Virus record (IMG/VR): IMGVR_UViG_3300034061_004640
Location: 1-58,344 of that record
Origin: a virus
Strand: one strand, 5' to 3'
DNA: 58,344 bases
Shown here: piece by piece, positions 22,702 to 31,313 of the stretch
How the letters are laid out: every line of letters starts with the position of its first letter
Numbering within the stretch: the first letter of the stretch is position 1
The notes under the pieces: generated by a model
Database searches by the model: none
The model's input: only the letters and a program-made list of their open reading frames with translations
Told to the model about the DNA's origin: nothing
Position numbers and translations under genes: made by a program

Positions 22702-25374
22702 TTAACAGACATATTTAGATAATACGACACCTAAATCGTTAACTTGTAACACATTTCGAGTAGTTATCGGACAAGCACTTGAAACATAAATTCTTGCAAA
22801 TCCATCCGTAGGTCCAAAATTAGTCCCAACATATTTAGTTGTTAATAATGGATCCGTATATATCACATCACCAACATTAATCGTTGCACCCGTAGAATAG
22901 AGACTTCTGTTACAAATTGTATCCTCACAAACATCTTCATCAGCAATATTGTAAATATCAAGGTTTGTAAACCAAACAATACCTGACGATGTTGGGGTTG
23001 GTGTTGGAGTCGCAGTAGGTGTTGATGTCGGCACATAAGTTGGTGTCGGTGTTGGAGTTGGTGTTGGTGTTGGAGTTGGTGTTGTTAATTGCGAACATTT
23101 GATGTCATATGTGATTTCTAATTCAATTTTGAAGTAGTTACTACTGATAGAACTACAATCACATGTTATTTCCAATGTATTATTGAGTACACTTATAGTA
23201 TATGCGTTTACCTCGGGTATTATGTCTAAAATAGCTTCGATTGCGTGTTGCCAAGAATAATCATCGGCATATGTAAATGTTTGTCCCGATGTTGACCCAT
23301 TAATGGTTACTAATGCTTCTAACTCTACTTTATTTAATATACAATTGGAGTACCCTGATAAATTTATTAGGTCAAAAAATCCTTCATTTATCATTTTTTG
23401 AATAGATCTCTTGGTTCCTGTAAGTGTGTCAAATTTTTGATTAACGACATTATATCTTGTTCTACCTGTAACTAAATATTGATTACATACTATGTCGAAT
23501 GTCCAAAATTCAGTACACCCACTATTATCTGCAACAGTCACCGAATAACTTCCACCCGACAATCCAGTCACAGTACTCCCTGTACTCCCTGAAGGAACAT
23601 TATCTGACCAATCAAATGTAAATGGTGGTGCACCATCAAAAATTGTTACGGTCGCAGCACCGTCATTATTATTAGTACAGTCGGTTTTAGTTAATGTAGA
23701 TGTTAGATTACCACTTAATGGTACGGTTAAATCTAAACTTACCGTACAGTTATCAGCATCAGTCACTTGTAGTGTATAACTTCCAGGTGTTAAGAAATTG
23801 AATGTGTATGAAGAAAAGTTTACATTTTGTAATGTGTTACCATTACTTAAGACATAATCAATCGGTTCTGTGTAACCAGTACTCACATTTACAGAGATAG
23901 ATCCGCTTTGTGATCCACATGACGATGGTGTTGTTGTTGCTGTAACCGTAAACTTACTTTCGGATGTAACTTCCAAAGTTTCGGTATAAACACAACTACT
24001 TGAGTTTCCTGATATTGTTAATAGGTATGTATCGGTTTCCAAACCGTCAAATGTCACATTTTGGTCCTGTGTAAACTTAGTAAACACCTGATTCGTATTT
24101 TGACCCGAAAGAATGTAAGAGTAGAAACCATACAACCCAACAATACTTGTCTGTATTAACCCATTATCAAATGAGCAGGTTGAGTTTGTTATAGTATTAC
24201 TTACATTTCTGAATCCATTAACTGAGTTAAGTTCTGTTATAAAATCTAATGTACAAAGATTAGCATCTTTTATAATAATTTGGTAATCCCCTGCGGTTAA
24301 CCCCGTAATTGATAATTCATTAGATAGTGTAACTCCTATATTACCAGACGATGCCGAGTAATAGTATGGAACACTTCCACCTGTTATTGTAATATCTATA
24401 ATTCCATTGTTACTAAAACATGTTGGGTTAGTTCCTGTGACCAAACCAACCCCCAATGGTGATGCTATATCCACAAAAACACTTTTTGTTAACTCACACC
24501 CTTGGCTGTCTGTTACGGTTACTGAATATTCACCTACCGTTAGTCCTGTTATAGTTTGACCTGTATGTCCGTCAGACCATAAATAGGTGTATGGACATAC
24601 ACCAGTTTGTCCTGTGACAGAAATTTTTCCTTTGTCAGTTGCACACTGTGAAGTATCTACCTTCCATAAACCAAAATCTAACTGTGTACTAGCACTTATG
24701 ACAACATTTTCTGTTTTAGCGGTAACATTACTTGAATCAACAAGTAATGCGTAGTAAATACCCTCACCTAATTCAGGAAATATATATGGTACTGAATTTG
24801 TTTGTTGTATTTGATTTAGAACTTCATCCTTATATAAAAGAATATTATATGGTGGTGTCGTTGATGATGCACTCACAGTTATTAAACCGTTTTCTAAACC
24901 GCAGGTAGTACCTTCAACAAAAGTTGTAGTTGCACTAAAACAGTTTCCGACACTTACATTTATAAACAATTCCGAATTAACATCACCTAACGAGTCGTTG
25001 AGTCTAAAAACATAAGTTTCATCAGTAAGCCCCGTAAAAGTTATTGAAGTTGTTCCTGTTTGTGCGGACAATCCATGACCCACAGGAAAAATTGGGTCAA
25101 TTGTGTATGGTGGGTAACCTCCGTTAGGGGATATAGTAACCGATCCATTTGCAATTCCACATGTACCAGTTACCGTGAAAAAATAAGATAATTCAGATGT
25201 TCCACTACAAGCCTGTGTACAAGTACTACCAGTATCATACACTATGTTTACGGCACTTCCAGAGTAACTTTGGTCCAAACATACAGTTTCACCTGATGAT
25301 GCACCGACCCTTGTCAATCCACAACAGTCAACATAAGTATAAATTCCATTTGTATATCCACTAATACAAGCCAT
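22702..25374 (-). CDS. SprB-repeat tail adhesin with Thr-Pro linker
   Basis: This 890-aa protein has about seven SprB-type repeats across residues about 65-640. The clearest are CPYTYLWSDGHTGQTITGL with GEYSVTVTDSQGCELT, and APPFTFDWSDNVPSGST with GGSYSVTVADNSGC. A unique domain follows (YLVTGRTRYNVVNQKFDTLT onward, about 642-775), then a Thr-Pro linker. A C-terminal module (VGDVIYTDPLLTTKYVG) matches the end of the 536-aa protein. SprB is the surface adhesin moved by the Flavobacterium gliding machinery, and PF13573 is the repeat family. In this position the protein is most likely a long fibre or adhesin. Confidence 0.88.
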   Translation of the reverse strand: MACISGYTNGIYTYVDCCGLTRVGASSGETVCLDQSYSGSAVNIVYDTGSTCTQACSGTSELSYFFTVTGTCGIANGSVTISPNGGYPPYTIDPIFPVGHGLSAQTGTTSITFTGLTDETYVFRLNDSLGDVNSELFINVSVGNCFSATTTFVEGTTCGLENGLITVSASSTTPPYNILLYKDEVLNQIQQTNSVPYIFPELGEGIYYALLVDSSNVTAKTENVVISASTQLDFGLWKVDTSQCATDKGKISVTGQTGVCPYTYLWSDGHTGQTITGLTVGEYSVTVTDSQGCELTKSVFVDIASPLGVGLVTGTNPTCFSNNGIIDITITGGSVPYYYSASSGNIGVTLSNELSITGLTAGDYQIIIKDANLCTLDFITELNSVNGFRNVSNTITNSTCSFDNGLIQTSIVGLYGFYSYILSGQNTNQVFTKFTQDQNVTFDGLETDTYLLTISGNSSSCVYTETLEVTSESKFTVTATTTPSSCGSQSGSISVNVSTGYTEPIDYVLSNGNTLQNVNFSSYTFNFLTPGSYTLQVTDADNCTVSLDLTVPLSGNLTSTLTKTDCTNNNDGAATVTIFDGAPPFTFDWSDNVPSGSTGSTVTGLSGGSYSVTVADNSGCTEFWTFDIVCNQYLVTGRTRYNVVNQKFDTLTGTKRSIQKMINEGFFDLINLSGYSNCILNKVELEALVTINGSTSGQTFTYADDYSWQHAIEAILDIIPEVNAYTISVLNNTLEITCDCSSISSNYFKIELEITYDIKCSQLTTPTPTPTPTPTPTPTYVPTSTPTATPTPTPTSSGIVWFTNLDIYNIADEDVCEDTICNRSLYSTGATINVGDVIYTDPLLTTKYVGTNFGPTDGFARIYVSSACPITTRNVLQVNDLGVVLSKYVC
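22989..23091. repeat. Hexanucleotide repeat tract encoding a Thr-Pro linker
   Basis: About 100 bp of GGTGTT/GGAGTT-type hexamers interrupted once by TYVPTSTPTATP-coding sequence. It is the third locus carrying this repeat, just before the C-terminal module of the SprB-repeat protein. Confidence 0.88.
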
Positions 25375-25386
25375 TTTATTTAATTA

Positions 25387-28300
25387 TTAATTAATACATT
25401 CAACTGTCACATCTAAGACAACATTTATGGTTAATGAGCTATTTGTAAATTCATCAAGACATGTTGTATTGAAAATAGTTAGGTTTCCACCTTCAAAACT
25501 ATAACCTAAACCAACAGATTCTAAAGGTTGTAAACTGTTTGTAATGGCTAGTAACACCCCGTCATAATATAATGGGTCACCTGTTTGTTGATTAAGTGCT
25601 TCAGGTCCATCTCCAATCCAAAACTGTTCAAACAATAAAATTTGTTCATTACCAGTTAGTAAATTTGTTAAGACTACTTCAACATACCAAGTAGATATAA
25701 CCGTATTATTATTACATTGGGATAAGTCAATTCCTTGATTTAAAATCGCATCATTTGTTTCGATACTAAGAATTTCAAAAGGATCAAACATAGTTAATGC
25801 TGCTGTCAGTGTTTGTTCATTACAGTCGTAAGCACCACTTCCTCCTTCATATACAGATTGTACAGGTGGTTCATCTTGAGGGGTAAAAGAACCAGTACCG
25901 ACAAAAGTACATCCTCTTTGTCTTTTCCATGACACTTTTTGTCTATGAAATATTGAGTTGTCAAATTTTTGACCCGTATTCCATAAAGTAGTGGCGGGTA
26001 CAAATTGTTCAACAAGTCTAACCCAATAGTCACCTAAATTCAGAGTATAATCTACCATTTTTTGATATGTAAAATCATTGAATGGGAAATTTGTATTTTG
26101 TGTAGTTTCCAAATACTTCCAAAAAATATATTGTAATGTTGGGTAACCTCCGGTTTTACCGTCAAAAATCCATTGTCTATTTCTAACATTTATCATGTTA
26201 TTATAGAATGTTTGTGCAAATTCTAAAAAGGTTTTTTGATTCGGTTTAGGATTAATTACCGTCCAATCAATTCCACCTTGTGTTGCATATGGAGATGTTA
26301 ACCCTGTATTCGCAATTGGGTATCCGTATTTAGAAGACATATCCCAAATGTCATATGTTATTCCTTGGCCCATATTAAGGTACAATTCCATGTTTTTAGA
26401 ATTGATTGCCAAATCTTCATTTGGTACAGTGTAATATGTTTCCGAATAATTTTGTGTGTTTTTTCTTAAACCAACCTGAGTATCCACCCATGATTTTGTA
26501 TTGTCAACCGTTCTTGTTAATCGATATCCTAAGTCCAAAAATGGAAACTTTTCGTAACGATCCAAATATTCTTGCCCATATGTGAATGGTGTAAGTACAG
26601 AAGAAAATACCGCAATTTGCGGATTAATTTCTGATGTTGAAAAATTAATAACTTCGGGTGATGTGTGTTCGGGAGTCGTTTCAAACCAACCGGCACCTTT
26701 TTGAAAAAAATAATCTTCGGTTTCAACCGCACTTTCAGGATATCCTGTTTCTAAAGATATCGGGTAGTCTCCAAGTCCGGTGTTAACCGTAGTAATAACT
26801 GAATTAGCAACAAACCCTGTAAAATTGATGCTTTGTATTGAGTATTGAATACTAGAATTTAAGGATGTAATCTTATCCAACTTGGTTCCACCTGAAATTT
26901 GAGCAAATTGTGTTTCAAAATCAGAAACAGATATTTTTTGATCCGCAAGATAAACATATTCATTAAACTCAATAAGTTGGTCGGGCACACCAACCATCTT
27001 CATAATATACTCAATTGACTTTCTCGTACCTTTAGTTTTATACAAATAAGCAGAATTAAGTATTAAATTTTTATAATACTGTATGTTTACTTGTTCTGGT
27101 GTTTGTATTTTCGATTGTCCAGGATAGATTACATTATTTGTCGTGTTATATATCGTATCGTTAAGTCCATCAGTTGTGATTGGTGATATATTTGTTTTCC
27201 AACCTAGTGTTTCAACTATATACGACAATAATTGATCGGGTATGTCATTTTTAGTGATATAATTTACCGAATTCATGTTTGCCAAAGCATCTATTAGTGT
27301 CTTTGTCTCATCAAAACTTCTACCATAAATTTGTAAAACTTTTTCTAACTTTTGGTCTGGTGTGTCAAATTCTTTAAGTGAGTCAGATGTTAAAAATCTA
27401 CTTAACAGGTTTGTCTTGAATTGGTCGATTAATTCAGCAATTTCCTGAATCGTTGTTAGGTATGTGTCAAAATTAGTCGTTTCAATGTCAAGATTCCAAG
27501 CACCATCTAATTTCCATGTTACAGGTTTAGTAAATAAAGTGTAATTACCATTACTATCATAATCAGGATATTGAAATTTAGCGGTGTACTTAGGAAAAGT
27601 ATTTCTATTAAGAAGGTATTGCTCAATTTCATCAAAATCGTTTTTAAATACTTGTTCAGTTACTAAATTGTTTGGTTTGATAATAATAGTATCTGTGATT
27701 TGAGAACCCGTAAATGGTTGACCTTTTACTACTATCGGAATTGTACCAGCAGTGAGTGTTGTCGTCGCTACTAAATCAATGATTGGGTATTCATCATTGA
27801 AAGTTGTAGTATATAATGAATAACTTTCATAGAATTTTTTTAAATCTCTATATTTGCTTACATTGTATGGTAGAACTTGTATGTTCTGTGCGGCATTAAC
27901 GCTATAATCAATTGCGAATGGATTTTTGAAAAATTGAACATCCACATCAAAAGATGTTTCATCACCTATAGGATCATATATAATATTGAACGCAGTATAA
28001 CCTGTGTTTAAACTGTAATTCTGAAAATCTATTTGGATTCCGGCCGGAAAAAAGTTAATTATCTTGGTTATAGATGAAGAAAGTCTTTTCTGTAATGAAC
28101 CATAAAGAGTATAGTTAGTGACTTGAGCTAAATCAAAATTTGGATATACCTTAAAATTTTTGCGAACTATTTCTTTTGCTTGTTCGACTGATTCAATATT
28201 TAGGTTTTCAAGAGTGTATGGGTCAGAAAAAAGACCAGTATCAAATGTCCTGTCAATTTTTTCATATATTGCAGTGGTAAACTGAAAATTTCCTTGCGTT

Positions 28301-28401
28301 AAACCACCACCCGAGACTAATTGTAAACCAACTAATTCATTGGAAAAGGTACCTGATCCGTTTGCAGGTGGTGCTGGACATTTATATTTTGTAACTGCCA
28401 T
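25387..28401 (-). CDS. Large baseplate/tail protein with tail-protein-I-like segment
   Basis: In this 1004-aa protein, residues about 385-480 read like the tail protein I family: DQLLSYIVETLGWKTNISP, then YKNLILNSAYLYKTKGTRKS and IEYIMKMVGVP. In simple contractile tails protein I joins the wedge with the J/gp6 protein, and in T4 gp7 plays that role. The C-terminal part (WVRLVEQFVPATTLWNTGQ, near 830-850) may anchor other parts. The N-terminal part is unrecognised. Its start shares one base with the stop of the upstream gene (TAATG). A baseplate wedge or fibre-connector role fits its place between baseplate and fibre genes. Confidence 0.72.
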   Translation of the reverse strand: MAVTKYKCPAPPANGSGTFSNELVGLQLVSGGGLTQGNFQFTTAIYEKIDRTFDTGLFSDPYTLENLNIESVEQAKEIVRKNFKVYPNFDLAQVTNYTLYGSLQKRLSSSITKIINFFPAGIQIDFQNYSLNTGYTAFNIIYDPIGDETSFDVDVQFFKNPFAIDYSVNAAQNIQVLPYNVSKYRDLKKFYESYSLYTTTFNDEYPIIDLVATTTLTAGTIPIVVKGQPFTGSQITDTIIIKPNNLVTEQVFKNDFDEIEQYLLNRNTFPKYTAKFQYPDYDSNGNYTLFTKPVTWKLDGAWNLDIETTNFDTYLTTIQEIAELIDQFKTNLLSRFLTSDSLKEFDTPDQKLEKVLQIYGRSFDETKTLIDALANMNSVNYITKNDIPDQLLSYIVETLGWKTNISPITTDGLNDTIYNTTNNVIYPGQSKIQTPEQVNIQYYKNLILNSAYLYKTKGTRKSIEYIMKMVGVPDQLIEFNEYVYLADQKISVSDFETQFAQISGGTKLDKITSLNSSIQYSIQSINFTGFVANSVITTVNTGLGDYPISLETGYPESAVETEDYFFQKGAGWFETTPEHTSPEVINFSTSEINPQIAVFSSVLTPFTYGQEYLDRYEKFPFLDLGYRLTRTVDNTKSWVDTQVGLRKNTQNYSETYYTVPNEDLAINSKNMELYLNMGQGITYDIWDMSSKYGYPIANTGLTSPYATQGGIDWTVINPKPNQKTFLEFAQTFYNNMINVRNRQWIFDGKTGGYPTLQYIFWKYLETTQNTNFPFNDFTYQKMVDYTLNLGDYWVRLVEQFVPATTLWNTGQKFDNSIFHRQKVSWKRQRGCTFVGTGSFTPQDEPPVQSVYEGGSGAYDCNEQTLTAALTMFDPFEILSIETNDAILNQGIDLSQCNNNTVISTWYVEVVLTNLLTGNEQILLFEQFWIGDGPEALNQQTGDPLYYDGVLLAITNSLQPLESVGLGYSFEGGNLTIFNTTCLDEFTNSSLTINVVLDVTVECIN

Positions 28402-29309
28402 TAACTAATAATATTTGTAAAGTTTTTACTAAAGTCGATATTAGTTCCCCTATCTTGTCTAACCTCATAAAGAAGTTCATTAAAGTTATCTCTAACCTCA
28501 AATAGGTTGTATTGTTTATAAATGTTACCAACACTATCATAAAGAGTGTAGATACCATCTTCAATAGATTTAGTTTGATTACCGTATAACGCAATTGCCA
28601 ATGTATCAATATCATAATTAGATATTTGCACATCCAAACTAAGTGGATTGAAAAAAGTATTCGTAACAATAATATTTTGATTTGGTTGACCAATAAATGG
28701 TGTAGCATTCGGTTTGTTAGTTGGTGATGAACTAGGTGAAAGTGTACAAAATAATAAATCACTCGCACCCTCAACATAACGATATCTTATAGACTTTTGA
28801 GTAGTGTTTGTCTGGTCTGAAACAACCGGCTCACAATAAAAAGAAGATGTTACTATTCTATAAAAATTAGGTATTTTTGTTCCGTCATTGTTTAAATATT
28901 CAATTCTGAATCCAACTAAACCTTGGTTCACAAATTTGTTTCTAAATTGTTGTGGGACCTGATTGATGTCTATAATAATACCTTTAACATTAGGGAGTGC
29001 CGATAACACACCACAATCTGTTATTCTTGTTCTAATTTCGGCGGGTCTAATGTAAAGTGTGTAAATACCAACAGCATTAAACTCAGTGGCAGGTAATCTA
29101 AGATTATATAACCCTCCCAATATTTCAATATTATTGTTTCCACCAGTCTGATTGTTGTGGTAATATGGTGTTAAAATTGTTGTTGCATCTAATTTTTTCA
29201 ATACAAAGTTAGATGTTACATCACGCGACGGCGTGTAATGTAATAATATTTCAACATCAGATGGTGATACATCTGCGGGTCTGATAGTACCGTATGCTCC
29301 TAATGCCAT
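28401..29309 (-). CDS. Structural protein, unknown
   Basis: I recognise no family in this 302-aa protein. It starts MALGAYGTIRPADVSPSDVE, appears beta-rich, and has a Ser/Pro-Asn stretch near 193-205 followed by SLDVQISNYDIDTLAIALYG. It is set between the PKD-like protein gene (34-nt gap) and the 1004-aa protein gene (1-nt overlap), so it is probably part of the baseplate periphery. Confidence 0.7.
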   Translation of the reverse strand: MALGAYGTIRPADVSPSDVEILLHYTPSRDVTSNFVLKKLDATTILTPYYHNNQTGGNNNIEILGGLYNLRLPATEFNAVGIYTLYIRPAEIRTRITDCGVLSALPNVKGIIIDINQVPQQFRNKFVNQGLVGFRIEYLNNDGTKIPNFYRIVTSSFYCEPVVSDQTNTTQKSIRYRYVEGASDLLFCTLSPSSSPTNKPNATPFIGQPNQNIIVTNTFFNPLSLDVQISNYDIDTLAIALYGNQTKSIEDGIYTLYDSVGNIYKQYNLFEVRDNFNELLYEVRQDRGTNIDFSKNFTNIIS

Positions 29310-29343
29310 TAGTTTTTATTTATAAATAGTTTATGACGCTTTT

Positions 29344-30426
29344 TTAATCGTTGTTAATTTTGTAATACCCATAACCATAACTTATTAAATCACCAAGATT
29401 ATCAACCTCGTTAAGTCGTTGTAATGGTTCGAATGGACTATACCTTCCTCTCTCTACCGCAATATCCGTTTGTACTTCAGGATCCATCACAAAATCAAGA
29501 AGGTATTCATTTTTAGTCAAAGCCGAAACTGTAATATCATTAGCGGTTAATCCTGACGATTCAAAAACAAAATAAGTTAAACCATTCGGTAGGTTGAAAT
29601 AATTAACACTGTTGATTGTGTAAGCGGTATATTCATTTGTTATTTCTGACACATAACCAATACCCCCGTTTGATAGTTGTGTAATATACCCAACTGTAAA
29701 TGGTTGTGGTCCCCATCTTCTTAGTAACTCTAACTGTGAATTTGTGTATCCCGAAACTTGGAATGGTACTGTGGTGTATGCACTTGAAATCTGTTGGTTT
29801 ATGTTATTATTAGAGTCACCAGTAAAAATAAAATCTAAACTCAACTGAACCCCTGCCCAACTTCCTCCTTGTGCAGCAAAAGTAATATTACCCAATTGAT
29901 TTGTAATGGTAACACCCGTGAAGGGAACTGTAACTGGTTGTTGGACCGTTGTTAATCCAAACATATTTGTTTGTGAAAGTGTTATTGTATAACTTTGTGG
30001 TACACTTGGGTAAACATGTGATTGTGTGGTATTATTGATTGAAATTGTGGATCCACTTGATCCATCACCCCAAGCAACATTGTATGAAGAATCTTGAAGA
30101 TAGTTTTGAAAATTATATCCAGCACTATTAAATACATGAACTTGATATGGATTTATAGGGTCACCTGAAATTACAAAATTAGTAACCACATCTTTTTGAT
30201 CTATGAATCCCTCAAACGGAGAATAATATCCAATATCATTAAAGTTTTGTGTTAAAAGAATTGGTATGGTCAATCCTGTTAGAAGTGACGATCCATTTGT
30301 ACCCCCACTAAGAACATAACTTAAACCAGAGTATACATCAAAAGTCTGAGTTTGATAAACCTCAGCAAACAAATCGTCTCTGAGTACTTCGGGTGAAATA
30401 ACAATATTTATTTTTTCAGGATTCAT
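29344..30426 (-). CDS. Structural protein with PKD-like domain
   Basis: Residues about 115-158 of this 360-aa protein look like a PKD (Ig-like beta-sandwich) domain, with SYNVAWGDGSSGSTISINN, SHVYPSVPQSYTITLSQTN and the diagnostic WGDGS and HVYP. The C-terminal MDPEVQTDIAVERGRYSPFE is charged and may bind a partner. PKD domains occur in surface and carbohydrate-binding proteins. It shares its first base with the stop of the previous gene. Confidence 0.75.
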   Translation of the reverse strand: MNPEKINIVISPEVLRDDLFAEVYQTQTFDVYSGLSYVLSGGTNGSSLLTGLTIPILLTQNFNDIGYYSPFEGFIDQKDVVTNFVISGDPINPYQVHVFNSAGYNFQNYLQDSSYNVAWGDGSSGSTISINNTTQSHVYPSVPQSYTITLSQTNMFGLTTVQQPVTVPFTGVTITNQLGNITFAAQGGSWAGVQLSLDFIFTGDSNNNINQQISSAYTTVPFQVSGYTNSQLELLRRWGPQPFTVGYITQLSNGGIGYVSEITNEYTAYTINSVNYFNLPNGLTYFVFESSGLTANDITVSALTKNEYLLDFVMDPEVQTDIAVERGRYSPFEPLQRLNEVDNLGDLISYGYGYYKINND

Positions 30427-31313
30427 TATGGATTCACATATTCATACCATTTTATTGGACTAATAGTTGTCCCTACTCTTGATAAACTACCATTAGGTGA
30501 TTCTTTGTAAACAGCATATTTGAATGTGTTGTAATCCAAAATGTATTTGTAATAAAATGTATCATCTTTGTTTACATTAAAAACCCCCGGACCTACAAAT
30601 GTAGATTGTGGTGTGGTTAACATTCTCACAAATTGTCCATTTTTTGCATTGAAGAACTTACATGACACATAAAACGCGTCTAAATTGAAAATTGATTTAT
30701 CTTTTAAGAAATAAACAAAAAAACCTTCTTTATTTGCTCCGATATAATCCAATTTAAATTTTGGTTTGTTGACCATTACACTTATTGGATTATTGGGTGA
30801 TCCGATGGAACCATTTTCTTTTAAACCTTGTTGTGTAGGTAGTATTACGGTTAAAAATAATTGTTGTGTTTGAGAATCTTTTTTATCGTAGAAATCCAAC
30901 TTGAAAAAGCTACCTTTAAATGAGTTTGCGAAATAGTAAATTTCATTATCCGTGAATCCTGCCTTTTCATAATCATCGTCCCAATTTGATGTGGTTGCTA
31001 TATCAACATTTGTTGTATAGTCAAAAAAGAAAAATTCATAATCTATAGTTGTGGGGATAATAGTTACATTTAAAATTATACTACTACCTCCAGGTATAAA
31101 TGGTGGTGATACAATTTGGAAATTTACAGTCCATCCCGAATGAGCAAACTTAGTCATTTCAAAATCAGTGACGGGATTTATAATTTGTCTTAAGATTTGA
31201 TTTTCAAAATCCTCAACTGCCTGTGAACGACCTTCCAAATCGAAATCGACTTCTAGCGGTATATTCAAATAACCGTCTTGTACTTTAAGTGTTCCTAAAA
31301 ATTTATCACTCAC
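30426..31313 (-). CDS. Structural protein, unknown
   Basis: In this 295-aa protein the N-terminus (LGTLKVQDGYLNIPLEVDFD) and following acidic helix (SQAVEDFENQILRQI) are followed by a beta-rich body with many Phe and Tyr. I recognise no family. It overlaps the 570-aa gene by 8 nt and the 360-aa gene by 1 nt, so it is co-translated with baseplate-region proteins. Confidence 0.7.
   Translation of the reverse strand: MSDKFLGTLKVQDGYLNIPLEVDFDLEGRSQAVEDFENQILRQIINPVTDFEMTKFAHSGWTVNFQIVSPPFIPGGSSIILNVTIIPTTIDYEFFFFDYTTNVDIATTSNWDDDYEKAGFTDNEIYYFANSFKGSFFKLDFYDKKDSQTQQLFLTVILPTQQGLKENGSIGSPNNPISVMVNKPKFKLDYIGANKEGFFVYFLKDKSIFNLDAFYVSCKFFNAKNGQFVRMLTTPQSTFVGPGVFNVNKDDTFYYKYILDYNTFKYAVYKESPNGSLSRVGTTISPIKWYEYVNP

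Noticed and set aside
28382-28777. 131-codon minus-strand frame overlapping the 302-aa gene
   Set aside because: Alternative frame inside a gene that fits the tail operon spacing; composition is typical of a shadow frame.
29310-29343. TATAAATA on the minus strand as a T4-type late promoter
   Set aside because: It is part of a short AT palindrome, lies almost on the start codon, and I did not find the same box before the other structural genes I checked.
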